A stretch of 64,000 nt of DNA from Reticulitermes lucifugus (GCA_026260175.1 JAKCWW010000080.1:113641-177640), one strand, 5' to 3'; numbered from the stretch's first letter, positions 47,933 through 60,667 are shown. The notes: generated by a model from the sequence alone, not told the origin. A program made the numbers and translations.

Positions 47933-49871
47933 TCGATTTATCGATATGAACTGAAACACTATTATCTAAAGTCCTATGGGAATTAATTTTTCACGCTGTA
48001 ATATATTTGCAGTCTCCTGGCTCATTAATTCTAATTCAGCTTCCCCAAATTTGTTCTCATTCAAGATTAATAATAAAAATATTTAAACAGTTGGTAGGAC
48101 CCGCCGGTTGGTGTGTCGGCCCGTCGTATGTTTCTATATACAGAGGAAAACGCGACAGAAATGGAAGAGAGTTTCGAAAATAAATCATGAAACCTACTTT
48201 AGCATTGCATAGATTTATATTCGTAAATAACTATTACTTAATTTGTAGTGTTATCTTAGTGCATGTGTTTTAAGGAACTCATTCTTAAACATACTAAACT
48301 TATAGGGCTATATTCAGTTTGTGGGATAGAAACAAGTTTCACACTGTAGCCATATTTGTATTTGTTGCCTTATGAACAGTGCTACATATTGAGGAATATT
48401 ATGATCTAATTCCGTACAAATTTTGAGTTGCTTTGATGCAATGGTTTTTAGTTATATCGATCAAATTAGAAGGTAGGGAAAATGTTACAAGACCACCATA
48501 TATTTAACTTAAAAATAAATATATGGATAAATAGTTGAATAAATAAACGAGTAAATAAATAAATAACATCCATAAATAAAATTTTTAGAGTTTTTCAAAA
48601 TCTCTCTCCTTACACGATTTCAGAACCTTGAATTAATTTGATCTAGTGTCGCTGCCTCCTGAAATTTGTGCTTTGGCCGGACTAGTGTTACTGAAGTTAG
48701 GTCATTGAAGTACTTCAATAAGGTGGCGTACAAGGACATAATCAACAAGAAATATTTCGTAGACACCTTTCATATGTTTCAAATGTTGCACACACACAGA
48801 CGTGTTGGTGATCTCCTAAGCTATACCTTCTTACTCCCTGTCTCTACTCTTCTCTTAAAATCCGTGGCCTTTTTAAGACAAAGCACAATCTTTATCTTTG
48901 TCGAAAACACAATACTTAAACCAACAAAATGCACTCTTATTTTATATATTATATATTACAATATCTGTAGACTAATCCAAAATGTTTCGATTCCTCCTGG
49001 GATCATCATCAGGAATTTGTTGTTTGAGTATTGTGTGTTCTGTTAGTGACAATGCACGGTATGATAAACATCAAACTTTGTCTTTTTATCCACAAATTTT
49101 TTTCAGGTCTCGTAGACCATTCTCGCCAATTCTCCAGCCTTTTCCGTCGGAACTTCCCAATTTCTTTCCAACTTCTGAATTGCTTCGAAAAATTTTCTTA
49201 GCTACCTTCTTTTAATACATTCTGAACATACGCATCACCCGCTCCTTAATTTTCTTTATAATGTGCATTAACAGGTAAGGGTCTTTATGCAATTCCATCA
49301 GTTGTTGCTTAGTTTCATTCTCCAGACACTTCAGTCCGTTACTGCTCCTCAAAATTGTCCTCACACATATTTAATTAATTTTATCCCTGTTGCTCATTGA
49401 CGATGTTTAACATCGCAGCTGATTTTTGTGTTTTCGTATGTCCTTATAAATCTAATTATTCCTTTTAAAAGTAGGAATGTTGTTTAAAAATTATCCGTAA
49501 AGTAAGCAGTATTGACACACAATTTAACCAACAATCAGCAAGAAGAAATCAAATTCCTAGGAAGTTTGGTACAATCTACCAAATTGCACATTTCCATACC
49601 TTATAAGGCAGTTTTTTCTTAATACGACTGACGGTTTCGTCCTTTATTTTACGCCGCTGTGTCGTATACAGTCTTTATTTTACTAAACCTTGATGATAAT
49701 TACGTTACAACTGAGAATTGGAAAATGAAAAAAGAAGCAAGGAACCATGCTCAATTGTAGGAACTATACCTGACGTAAAACACAAACATTTCAAGTAAGG
49801 CATCCCACATCGTCATCCAGATTCACAACTAACATAATTAAAACATAAATAAGAAACACTAAGATTTTATT
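47933..49871. other. No recognised gene; contains the motif at 48981-49013
   Basis: The 126-codon frame at 48666-49046 (+) overlaps the recurring CGAAACAT/GATGATG-type motif (48981-49013) and is probably repeat-derived. Nothing else was recognised. Confidence 0.45.
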
Positions 49872-50134
49872 GCCTATCCCAGTGGCCGCGCGGTATAAGG
49901 AGTGGGTCTACGGCCGCTAGCTTACTGGGATTGTGGGTTCGAATCCCGCATAGGGCATGGATGTCTGTCTCTTGTGAGTGTTGTGTGTTGGTAGGTAGAG
50001 GTCTCTGCGACGAGCTGGTCCCTCGTCCAGAGGACTCCTACCGAGTGTGTGTGTGTCTAAAGTGTGTGATCGTGAAGCCTCGAAAAAAGAGGAGGCCTAG
50101 GCCCCCAAGGGGCTGTCGAGCCATTGGAAAAAAA
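49872..50134 (+). repeat. tRNA-headed SINE, family A, full length with target duplication
   Basis: The best family A copy: A box 'gtggccgcgcggtataagg' (49882-49900), B box 'gggttcgaatcccg' (49935-49948), body with 'gtaggtagaggtctctgcga' and a (GT)n run, and a poly(A) tail. The 11-base aagattttatt occurs exactly at 49861-49871 and again at 50135-50145, a perfect target-site duplication that fixes both ends. This is the mark of LINE-assisted target-primed reverse transcription. The frame at 49931-50188 is a by-product of the GC-rich body. Confidence 0.95.
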
Positions 50135-50145
50135 AAGATTTTATT

Positions 50146-53100
50146 AATATATATGAATAACGTATTGCTTCTTAATTCACATTTTTAGAACCTCCTACGT
50201 TCGCTCAGTATGACTGAAGTTTCGTCAAGTCTTCCAATCTTCAGAAAAGTTTTCGAAATGAATTAATAAAACTTCTACTTTCTTATTGTCATTGTAAATT
50301 TTTACTACATGTCTTTATTAACTCTTCCGTCATCCATTTATCTCCGTGGCAGCCTGAGACTTAAAGGACATCTTCTGACAATATTTTCCGCACTTATTTC
50401 TATATCCTTGTAACTGATTCAGTAACAAATTCATCCGGCTGCGTATGTGAGCAATATAACGTATTATAAGGTATACGATATTCCTCTGTCTCTCCGTCTT
50501 GCTGCACGCAGTGTTAGTCGGGATATAAATTTCAAAGTCCAAGGCCGCCATGTCAAATAGATGCTGTACAGAATATACAATAACTTGCAGGAGAGACAAG
50601 TTTAACCGAAGGGCATTAGTTGAAGAAGTACGTTTCACATGACAAACAAGGATGAAATGGAAGAGTGCATGAAAATCGTAAGACTGCACTGCGGTATTAC
50701 ATCGTGACAAAGCATCAACAAGAGGCATATTACATAATTAGTACAAGAAGGGCATTATATGTTTGTATGTCTTTAGTTTCCAGGAAAACAGAAATCTAAG
50801 CAACAATAAACAGGAGTAGTATGCGTGCTGTCGTTGATACTATTGTGTCGATAGTGTAGGAAAAAAAATTTAATTTGTATCACATAACAACATTGCATAT
50901 TCAATAACAATATATTTAGAGTATTTGATGGAGGCGTATTCATATTTCAAAAGGTCAGTGCAACTTTAGAAGAGCAAATGAAAATGCATTAGATCAAATA
51001 ATAATGAGAGACAAGCAGCGCTTCTCTGCCAGTAAAAGTATACCCTCATTTATTATTATTAGTATTATTATTATTACATTAGGCTGTCTTGCCAGTATAT
51101 ATCGAGTATATAGCGTGCATGTATAATGAAATTGTTATAAAAATGTGTCCCTCATTGTCTATAATGAAAAAGGATATATCAATGGAAGTGTCGTGTATGA
51201 GAAACCACAACTTGTTGGATCTGTCAAAAACAGTCACCGTATTTTCAAAGACTACGTCAGTAGTATTTCATTTAATAAACCGCCTTATTGTGATTTATTT
51301 TATAAACTATAACTAAAATGTTTTTCATCATTTTGAAACAAAGAGTTTTGGGAAGAATCGACAGCTTTAAAAATAAAGTGATAAAACATGTTTGCAGAAT
51401 GGAAAGATTTAGACTCATGTGGGCTATTATGAATTATCCATGGCAAGGAAAGGAATTTAGGACGTCTACTAAACAGACTTCTGGATTATTATATTGAGAC
51501 CGGAACGGACCACGAGGCAGAAGTCCTTGAAAACGTGACATTGGTGATAATTCTTCATTTTTATATCCCGATAGAATTTTATTGTACATTTAAATAAACA
51601 ATTATTGTTTATGTTAAGTTTTATCTTCCAGGTGTAACTAACACGGCATCCGGTACTGTCTAGCAAAAAAAGTGCAGTTCAAATTTGTAGATTTGTTGTT
51701 TTCCGGTTTATTTATTTTTCGACGCTTCCAAATTCTACGATGATATGAAGTCGAAAGATGGAATGATTCAATAAAAAAGTAATTGGAAATTAAGCGGAAG
51801 AACGCAGCAGGAGACTAAGTTAGGTGTTCTCCCTACATACTCCTGGAGACACTGAAGAAATTTATTAAAGTATGACGTAGAATAGCAGGGTTCTTTCGCG
51901 AAAACTAAATCAGACTGTCAAAATCTAGAGTATGAAGTCCGATACAGTCATAAAGGGTGCGTTGGCTTCTAAGCTGTAATAATTTTAACATTTCCAATCT
52001 AATATTTTTAACTAGCTTTTAGTAATTTCGAAGTCCTTGAGTCGAGTTAATGGGCCTGTTTGTAACTGGTCGACTTTTTGTTTCGGTAAAGAAAAAGTAA
52101 TGCAACATATAAAAATGTTTAGGACTGGTAGAACTGGGTATTCCCTCCAGTTTAGTACTTTACGTGGTGCAAATTTCCGGAAGTTTCTATGATCTTTACT
52201 GGGTAGCTTAAGCTCAGATAAAAAATTAAATACACCCTCAAGATAAGAATTCAAATATAATTTGTGAACTTTTACACTACTAAACGACAGAAGAAAACAC
52301 ATATACTCTAGAGAATTAAGACAATACGATATCAAAAGATGTAAATAAATCTAGATGATTCAAGTTTTCTAGGAAATAATACCGGGCTGACTGGTAAATT
52401 TTATCGACATTTCTAAGTATCGTAGTGCCTTCATCTTCAGTATCACCTTCTTTAACTGCTTTACTATAAAATTTAAGGCACCACTTCCCTCGAAGCTAAG
52501 GTAACTATTATTTGACAGACTCTTATGTTCGAAATAGACCTACTTAATCTACAGAAGCACCGTCATGAGGCCTCAGTTCTCAGACTCTGGAAGCCCGCAT
52601 GAAGAAAAGAGTTACCAACAACTACACCTAGAAGTTTTAAGAGCAGATAAACATATTTATGGATAATCCTGGACTTTTTATAATGTTTTCATATTCGTAC
52701 TAAATCCGAGGGATTTTTGAAGTTTAGGAGACAAATATTTAGGTATCTTAGCAACGGCGCACAAAAGAAATATTTATATTATATTTTTAGGATATGCAGT
52801 CTAGTGTATGAAAAATTTTGTACATATTAAATTTAGTATAAGGAGCAGGTACTGTAGGAAAACTGGTGTTAGCAGACACGTTCCAGGAAATATGTACTGA
52901 AGAATCGTAAATATAAATAGTAAATAAAGTTTTAAGCTTGGAAACACAAAATGTGACTGACAGGACTCGAAAATAAAGGCTTTTAATAACCGAGTAGAAA
53001 TTCTTATTTATTAACATGTTAGGAAGTCCTTGCAATGAACAGCCTGGCGACATCTGTCGTCAGACTCACATCTTTGTTACTCTCGCTGTTGTATATATTG

Positions 53101-53827
53101 CTCATATCCTCAAATTTAATATTTCTGACTTTTTTTTCCAGGGAACATATATTAACGTTTTATTACAATGAGAAGACAATGACATTTCTTCAACAGATCT
53201 CTGACACGAAAATCATCTACGCTTAGAAAAGAGCACGAGGAGATTATAAATAAGAGGGCAGTCCATATAAGGCTCCAAGGAAATTCACTGTCTACAACAT
53301 TTATTTCGGCTGCTAGTTTTTCGTGCCTTGTACAACAGTGTTTTGTCGTCATTCCATCTGCTGCATTCTTCATTTTCCTTCTTACAACCGGACATCTGGT
53401 GATGTCACGATGTACTGCACCTTAACAAGCATGTTCTCAGACAAAGGCTGACAATCCTACTATATTAATATTATTGGTTTTCTCTCTCTTTCTCCCAGTA
53501 AAGGAGATGAAGCAGTAACAGTTTGCCTGGATACAGGTTGTGGTTATTTGATATTGAAATATTCTGCGAACATGCAACCCGGTCAGTTACAGTAAGGGAC
53601 CAAAAAAATTTTATCACCCTCTGCTCTCGAGAAATTCAAATAAACAGACCATTAAGGAAAAGTGGCCGAAATTGGAGGACAGAACGAATTTGTGACAAAT
53701 AAACATGTAACCGTGTGAATGTTTTCGTCTTGTCTTCCATAAAATCAGTAGGACATATACCACCTTTATATATATATTGATTGTTTAAAGAATGTGATTG
53801 CTTTATAGAGTAGTTACATATCTGGTG
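50146..53827. other. No recognised gene
   Basis: The 132-codon frame at 50330-50728 (-) is among the longest here but matches nothing I know. A (TTA)n-like run lies at 51049-51076. At 51345-51490 (+) 'VIKHVCRMERFRLMWAIMNY' weakly resembles a LINE C-terminus. Confidence 0.45.
51049..51076. repeat. Interrupted (ATT)n microsatellite
   Basis: About nine ATT units with one AGT interruption. Confidence 0.9.
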
Positions 53828-54375
53828 ATTTGGTTAGCTGGTTAATAGTTTGACTATGTTTTTTTATCGGTCCATGAGTTATACACATATTTGTGTGGTT
53901 GTCTGCTTGGTTTACTTTTTGTTAATTAGTCTGTCGCTTAATTGGTTGGCTGTCTAGTCGGTTGATAGCTGGTTAGTCGGTTAGTTGCTTCATTTGTTGG
54001 TTGTAATTAGTTTATCACTTATTTGCCTTAATTGGATGGTTAATTTTCTAGATGGTTAGTTTATTCCTTACTTTGTTTTTTGTCCTTCATTTATTATCTG
54101 ACAGGTTAATTCCTTCATTGATTGCATAGCCCTTATCCAATTAGTTTTTTAAATACTTTGTTAACTGGTTAGTTAACTAGTCAGGTTTTTGGTTGGTTAG
54201 TTGGTTGTTGTTTAGTCGCTTACTAGGCTTTCTGATTGACTATTTCCTTTGTTGTTCGACTACTTTTTGAATAGCAGTTTAGTTATTTCACTGACTGTTT
54301 TGTGTGTTAACCAGTCAGCCGGTGTGCTTGTGTGTTTCCTGAACACTTGATTTGTAAATTGGTTGGTTGCTTAGA
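53828..54375. repeat. Degenerate GGTT/AGTT/GATT tetranucleotide tract
   Basis: Over about 550 bases the + strand is dominated by G and T, with recurring 'ggttagtt', 'ttggttgg', 'tagtcggtta' and 'gttaactggttagttaacta' pieces, interleaved with diverged units. It looks like an old (GGTT/AGTT)n simple repeat decayed by substitution. The strand bias stops near 54375. Confidence 0.7.
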
Positions 54376-55059
54376 GAATGCATGGGCAACATATGTGTGA
54401 GGGAGGGGAAGATATTCCTTTGACAGAGAAGAAACATTTTGTGACGTGTTCTATAGCAGCAGGTGATCCCTGGATCTGATGAGTAAGTGTAAATTGCTCA
54501 AGAAAAGCGAATTATTTGTTGCATGATGATTATTTCAGTATCTAAAGCCGTGACAGAAACAATATTTTGAGTTTTGTCTAAGACGTCTCACCGCATTGCG
54601 TAATCAAAGTTGTAATTCTGTGTTCATGAGTGGGTTTTCACTTCATTCGGAAAAAACAAATGCAATTCCAATTATGATTATATCCGAAGAGAATTTTCCC
54701 TGTCTTCTATCAAGTTTATAAGTTTTTTCTCCTCCGTAACTCAAAATAATGCTTCTTTCTTATGTGGAGCTTACAATACATTTTGCCTCCTAACTGAATA
54801 TACCTATTACAGTATCTTTCACATTTAACACTTTAGAGCCTAGTACAATATGTACCACTAGTTTTCATTAAGTAGTGTGGCTTGTGACAGGTCTATATTC
54901 TCTTTTAAAGAGAATTTTCCACAAAGTGTGGTTTTAAAAACTCAAATATCCCTTATAAAGTTATACACCCGCAGACTGAACGCAAAAGAAATATGGACGT
55001 TTTTCATATAATATCTATTTAGAATTTAGAAGAACCTGAAGAAATCTAGAGGTTTTACA
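54376..55059. other. No recognised feature
   Basis: Nothing recognised between the G/T-rich tract and the transposase relic. Confidence 0.5.
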
Positions 55060-55765
55060 GATGTTCAGTGAGGGCGCCATGAGTAGCCATGAGTATTCCG
55101 GCATATATCATGTCTGTATGCAAGTTCGGTCCACACATTTGTCAATATGGTGAATGTAAGAGCAGTTGTTGCAGTTTGTGGCCTCAGAGTAAGTTCCGGC
55201 AAAGTGGTGGACAATGGCGGAACGTAAACAGCATCCGGTGTATACCACTATTAGAATGAATCGTTTGGTGTAAAACTAGGGGAAGGAGGTGGCCAAGTGA
55301 TAGGGCCACCACTTCCAGTCAATTTCCGTGGACGCTGTCGATCCAAGATGCACGGCCCGAACTTCGATGTGAAAATGCGGAGACCCTTCTCCAGTGTTGT
55401 TTGGTCAGTAGGACTCTTCTCTTTCAAAATTGACATGAGAAATTTCTCCAACTTGTATAGGTGCACTACACTAGTCACATTGTAACTGGCACTAAAGAAA
55501 ACGCCGACAATTTTGTTTAAATACAAAAACTTTGGTCTTGGGCATGGCTGTTACGTCTTCATTCAGTGCAGGCAGAGTGTTGCTTACCCATTCTAACATA
55601 ATGTCCACTGATATGACCGGACAGACGAAAATTGGCTGCGTCACTAAAAACAATTTTGGCTGTAAAAATTTTGTCATCTTCAAGCTTTGTAAGAACGTGA
55701 TGCCGGTACAAATGCTTAGCTTTCTGCACTTGAGACGCTATTTTCAACATCTGCGCTCTTAGCAC
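55060..55765 (-). pseudogene. Broken mariner/Tc1-type DDE transposase
   Basis: On the minus strand the landmarks come in order: 'HVLTKLEDDKIFTAKIVFSD' then 'AANFRLSG' (first catalytic Asp kept at 55640-55642), 'GEGSPHFHIEVRAV' in another frame (place of the QQDGAPPH box, second catalytic Asp not intact), 'LTGSGGPITWPPPSPSFTPN' then 'DSF' (place of 'WPPRSPDLTP.DFF', third acidic residue kept, one Asp replaced by Ser), then 'VYVPPLSTTLPEL', 'NVWTELAYRHDICRNTHG' and the end. Several frameshifts and stops make it inactive. The N-terminal DNA-binding part was not recognised upstream, and terminal inverted repeats were not found. Family membership is from memory of insect transposases with a 'WPPRSPDLTP.DFFLWG' signature. 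Confidence 0.8.
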
Positions 55766-55940
55766 CTTTGATGAAAATACTTGGAAACTCTACAAGCGCT
55801 TTTGCGATACTTCATCTTATCTACATGAAAACGTTTAATTTTCGTACTTTTGCTTTTCAATTCATTAGCAATATTACTCTAAATCCTCCTTCATATCTTG
55901 TACTTACCACAAGTACAGAAATCGACGACGGTTTTATATT

Positions 55941-55964
55941 GTGTGTGTGTGTGTGGGGGGGGGG
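55941..55964. repeat. (GT)7 followed by a G10 run
   Basis: gtgtgtgtgtgtgt passes into ten G residues; a likely slippage site, just upstream of the transposase relic on its strand. Confidence 0.9.
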
Positions 55965-56119
55965 TTATTCTGACACTTTTTCCATGGAACTGTGGTTTCG
56001 TACATATCCGAAAGTGTACAATTTGGGATTAATTAGCGATTTGTAGTAACATATATCAGAGTTAGGAAAGGAGATGTATATAACGGAGAGGACAAAGGAA
56101 GAAAGGGATTGAGGAATAA

Positions 56120-56400
56120 AGATACGAAAGGAATGATTTCTAATTTTATTTAAATATTAATTTAATTAATTGATTAATTATTAATTTAGTTTTAAATATA
56201 ATTAAATTTAAATAAGTTCGTAATTGTAATAATTTGTGTATTCCAGAATTTATCTTATAATGCAGAATCTAACTAAATAATTCTTCCCTTAGTTTTCACA
56301 GATTGCATCCTGTGAAATGGTTCTATTCATAATTAAATATAAATATAAAATTTATATATATAAATATTAAATATAAAATTATTAATGTTCAGGTGCAATA
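56120..56400. repeat. Extremely AT-rich low-complexity stretch
   Basis: Repeated attaattaatt and aaatataaat words dominate. No coding or element structure. Confidence 0.6.
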
Positions 56401-58837
56401 TAAAAAACATTTAAACTTCGATATATAGCCATGACTGGAGAGACTTAAGTCTGCAATGCAATTCTCCGAGAAGTCGAAGCCTGTACGCACAGTAGAACAA
56501 GCTGTTAGTGTGATCAGTTTTACCGCGGTTTTGTTTGTTTAGGCAGTAGTCCTTCTGGAAGCAAGGGGAGGCAAGAGGGCGTATCTGTTTTTAGAATCAC
56601 TTCCTGGTTACAAAGTCAAGTCACGACTTGATTAAAATACAAATCTATAAGAGAAAGGCATTCACTACACAGAACTTGTCAGGGTACTTTGCTCTGTTCT
56701 GTTGTATCGGAAGGAGAAGAAAAACGAGTGAAGCAGAATGAAATGGGTACAGATTCTATATGAGTGGAACCATAATTGCGTAGCTTTACAAGAATCTGTA
56801 AGTGTGGGTCTGTACCTCCAAACCTGTATCTTCTGCTTTAGTTTCATGAAGGCAGTCTTGAAACTTTATGTACGATACGGAAAAACACTTTATTGGAGGA
56901 GATTAAAATACTTTCCTGTACAACTAATCATAAGAAAAGAAGGGGAAAATCTTCAGTATTAGCAACATGCCCAAGAATGAATACAACAGAAGTCGTGTTA
57001 TTATTCTTCGTAGTAAATTAAAGATTGGTGCATTTGTTTATTACATTGATTTGTTGTGGCTGGAAGAGACGGCTTTCAGATATATGGGGTATAAGTGAAC
57101 AGCTGAAAATGGTAGTCCTGCAGCTTGAAAATTAAGCGCGGTGGCCAAGGGGCGGGGGTTTGTGGGGTGAGGGGCACAAACAGTTTACGTTATATGTTAC
57201 TCATATGGCCTCGGTTTTGAAAGGATCCTTGGATTCAGCATAGAAGCCAGTGGTGAACTCTTCTTAACACGGTCATTAAATTTCGGCGCAACAACCCAGA
57301 AGATCGTCATGTGACTATTTAGATTAATTTCATATATTAAAGTATTACATGCCTTTTAATGCAGATTCTGCCATGAGAAAGACCACACACCTTGGTGGAC
57401 ATGTTGGAGACTTTCACGGAAACATAAAGAGGAGTGAAATTTGTTGCTGAACCTCAACAGAGGTCAGGGTTGCTTAGGTTCATGACCCCACTAACCATGA
57501 CCTCAAGTCGTGTTCCTTGCGAATGTTGATGAATACCAGACAGAGAAACGGTTAGTGACGACAGAACTTCACAATCCAGTGTAGGTTATACGTGCAAAAC
57601 ACACCTGGCAAGTGTCTTTCATGTTTACATGTAAATTGCTGCAGAATATCTTACTGGGTGTTATTTATGTACGACGAAAATAAAATATTCTCTTTTACAG
57701 AAAGGAGTTATATACAGATGCACATACATTTATCCTCTAATTACAATCACTCGAGAAAAGTGCATAAAACTTTGGCTCAAAAACGGTCTTAAAACGGATG
57801 GTCGAAATTAATTCTTTTACCCATATCAGAATTTGTCTTTTATTGCCGTATCTAGAAAAGTTCCAAGATTCTGCAGCCTCCTGTCATACTGAAGTTGAAG
57901 CACGCTTTTCACAGTAGCAAGGACACATATCTGATTAATTTCAATTAAAATACTAGAGGATTTATTATTAACACCCCTTTGTGGTTTGTAAAACTTTTCA
58001 ATTGTAATACTTCCTTCTCGAAATATATTGTCTGCTGATGACCAAAATAGGTCGAAAGTATTGTAACAAGATATAATATAGAATAAAATAAAGATTATTT
58101 TTTATTCCAACTGAACATTAACCCAGTTTTTTCAATTCATCCTCAAAATTTATTTTGTTGTTCAAAAAGTTAAATGTTCAGCACACTAAGACATAAAATC
58201 TGCCACAGAATCCGTAATATTATCGTCCCATCCAAAAATCGGCCTTCTCATTTTCCTACTAAAAATATTACGTTAAACAAAGTGTTATACAATGTCCCTG
58301 AAATAAAGACGGCACGCAAAGGCTGGACGAACAACACAAGCCATGGAAAAGCCCCTGGAAGACGTGACTCTCACAGCACATCAATGAAGGTTGCTTTCTG
58401 CACTTAGGTCTAGGTGGCGGAGATGGCGTAAGAAATAATAGGAGCTAAAAAGATAAATCCAAAACTATTATTTTATTGTGTCCCTTCTAATTTGTATTCG
58501 AAGACTGGGTTGGATCTCTGATGATGTATCAATTATTCTGAGTTTTTCGTGATTTGCCTATGGCATTTGACGTAAATGAACGGATAATACATTGAAACAG
58601 ATTACACCTTCTGACTCACTAATCCTTTTCACCTTCATCCTCTTACTGGTGTAGATGTCACATAAATATGCTATCGATGAGAAGTCATTAACAATTCGAG
58701 GACAAGTTTCGGTACGTTTCATTTTTGAATTAGGTCTAAAATAAATTTCTCCACTTACGAAATTTATGACGTATTTTTCACAAATAATTTTGGTTATAAT
58801 ATAATTTACTGATACGAATAATGTATCAACTGTTTAT
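56401..58837. other. No recognised gene
   Basis: Includes a G-rich run (57149-57174) and one copy of the CGAAA...TGATGA motif (58033-58062). Frames are under 80 codons and unrecognised. Confidence 0.5.
57149..57174 (+). other. Candidate G-quadruplex sequence
   Basis: Four G runs of 4, 5, 4 and 4 separated by loops of 1, 5 and 3 bases fit the standard intramolecular G4 pattern. No promoter or gene is adjacent. Confidence 0.6.
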
Positions 58838-58840
58838 CTA

Positions 58841-58976
58841 ACTCCATGGCTAACTAATTAACTTCATGGAGCAGAGTCCTTCTTGAGAAGCTAGTCGAGA
58901 AATACCCCGCGTTTTATGGAACCCAAAGGTTCATTACCGCATTCACAAGAGCCCGCCACCTGTCCCTAATCTGAGC
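58841..58976 (-). pseudogene. LINE 3' tail, proximal piece of a split copy
   Basis: Nearly the same as the tail at 47696-47932: 'cttcatggagcagagtcctt', 'ccgcgttttatggaaccca', 'ttcattaccgcattcacaag' and 'agcccgcc'. Homology stops at 58976 and resumes around 59313-59372. Confidence 0.8.
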
Positions 58977-59312
58977 TCAACTATTTATCACACAGGTAAA
59001 ATATCATGTATAATAATTTGAAGTGTCAGCATGTGTGTTCCCCATAACGTACTGCAAAGTGAACGGATGGCGGCAATGTTCTTACGCATATTGCCTCAAG
59101 TGACAGCGTTGAACGCTGCTGCCACCTGTACACAGACACGTGTACTACATAAGCCAGTGGAGGACCATTTGACAAGGAGGTAAAATGTTATTACATCTGG
59201 CCGTGAAGACTGTGTTCGAAAATTTGTAATGAAAATTATATTAACAAAATACGTAAGTTTAACATCGCTAACACTAAAATCATTGGACACGACATGAGAC
59301 AATTCATTCACA
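58977..59312. mobile_element. Unidentified insertion splitting a LINE tail
   Basis: About 335 bases with no counterpart in the parallel LINE tail at 47696-47932 separate two pieces that belong together. Clear terminal repeats or target duplications were not found. The 71-codon frame on - is unrecognised. It could be an old DNA element or a fragment of another repeat. Confidence 0.4.
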
Positions 59313-59372
59313 TCTATTTCTCATATCCAGTACGTTTAAGATCCACTTTAACATTATCATCCATGCACTTTA
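59313..59372 (-). pseudogene. LINE 3' tail, distal piece of the split copy
   Basis: 'aagatccactttaacattat' followed by 'catccatgcac' aligns with 'aaggtccattttaatattat' and 'cctcccatctacg' in the copy at 47696-47932, the reverse of the [11 protein letters not shown] block. Confidence 0.6.
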
Positions 59373-60667
59373 TTAAGTTTATTGTTTCGTGACATCATCA
59401 GATGCTAGTGTTATATAACTGCGGTATCCGTCTCATTTCCAGTTTTTCCAAATCGTTTGTAACAGACAGCTAACAAATTTCTATATACACTCCTTCTTTC
59501 AATTATTTACATTTTCAGTCTATTATAGTCTATAGTTCACTGCTATAACCAATCTTGTGACTTTTACAACATGCACCCATTAGAAATCACACTTCATATG
59601 CGGGAAATATCTGTTTGAATCCTATTGAAAATATCGTTTCTGTAATTTTTTTTATTCTGTCTAGTTAATAGCCGATTTGAGTGAGAATAAAAAAGCCACA
59701 AGCGCTTCCGTTCATACTTTTGTCAAATAGACTTTTACATAACAACGTTTTTAAATTTAATGATTATTATTATCATTATCATTTTTAAATTTTTGGATTC
59801 TAAACTTTGTCCATATATCATGGATATTAATGGTCGTCGTTTTCCCCTTTCAGAAACTTCGAGACTTTCCTTTGTCTCATAGTAGCCCAGCCTTTAAAAA
59901 CTGTATGTCCGCCAGGTGTACCACTGCGGAAAATTTGGTTTGTGGTGATTTTGATGTCTTCAGAAAGCAAACTATCACAATAACCTTTGATAAATTGTTA
60001 ATTTTTGTCATAAAGTTCTCTAATAATTTATTTAGATAAATTATTGGTTTTGTGTTTCCATATGTATTCTTCGTTATTTGTGCTTGTATGTAGTGCTGTG
60101 TTTGTTATTGGTCCTTTGGACGTTGATTCAATACATTACTAAACAAGAACTGAATTGAATTATTAATATTACTACTATGGCCAACTGACGAAAATTAATT
60201 TTATCTAATTGTCCCAAAAAAGTAGGAATTTCCCTCTTTCTTGTTGAGGACGGAGGGAGAGAGAGAGGTTTTCTCCGAACTTCGTGGTTTGTAATATGTA
60301 ATTTTAATCAAACAATAGAAGAAGTGCATTTTGATTGTCCTTTATTGATGCATTATAACACGAAATAAGTCCGTGCTAAAATGATATCAAGAAATTTCAG
60401 AGCGAAGAAAAATATGAGGATAAATGGAATATGTCTAAACATTTCAACAGAATTTTTGAAGAAACAGAATTTTTGGAGGAACCCAATTTTTTGTAAAAGT
60501 ATGAGCCTAGCGACTGGTGATGGGACTTAGTTATGCACTGGTCTCGATGGGAAAAGGAAAGGACAAATTTCCCTTGGAAAATGCCAGTGTTTCTGAAAAA
60601 AAGCAAAGCTCGAAAATGTTTGCAGTTCAGGAATAAGCGTGAAATAAACACGTAACTTACGAACCAA
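59373..60667. other. No recognised gene
   Basis: Contains one CGAAACA/GATGATG-like motif (59383-59410). Other sequence is AT-rich and featureless. Confidence 0.5.

Noticed and set aside
48666-49046. 126-codon frame on +
   Set aside because: It runs through the recurring CGAAACAT motif and is probably repeat-derived; no host protein family recognised.
49931-50188. 85-codon frame on +
   Set aside because: Lies in a family A SINE and its flank; an artefact of the GC-rich tRNA-like head.
50330-50728. 132-codon frame on -
   Set aside because: No family resemblance, no neighbouring exon-like structure; treated as chance.
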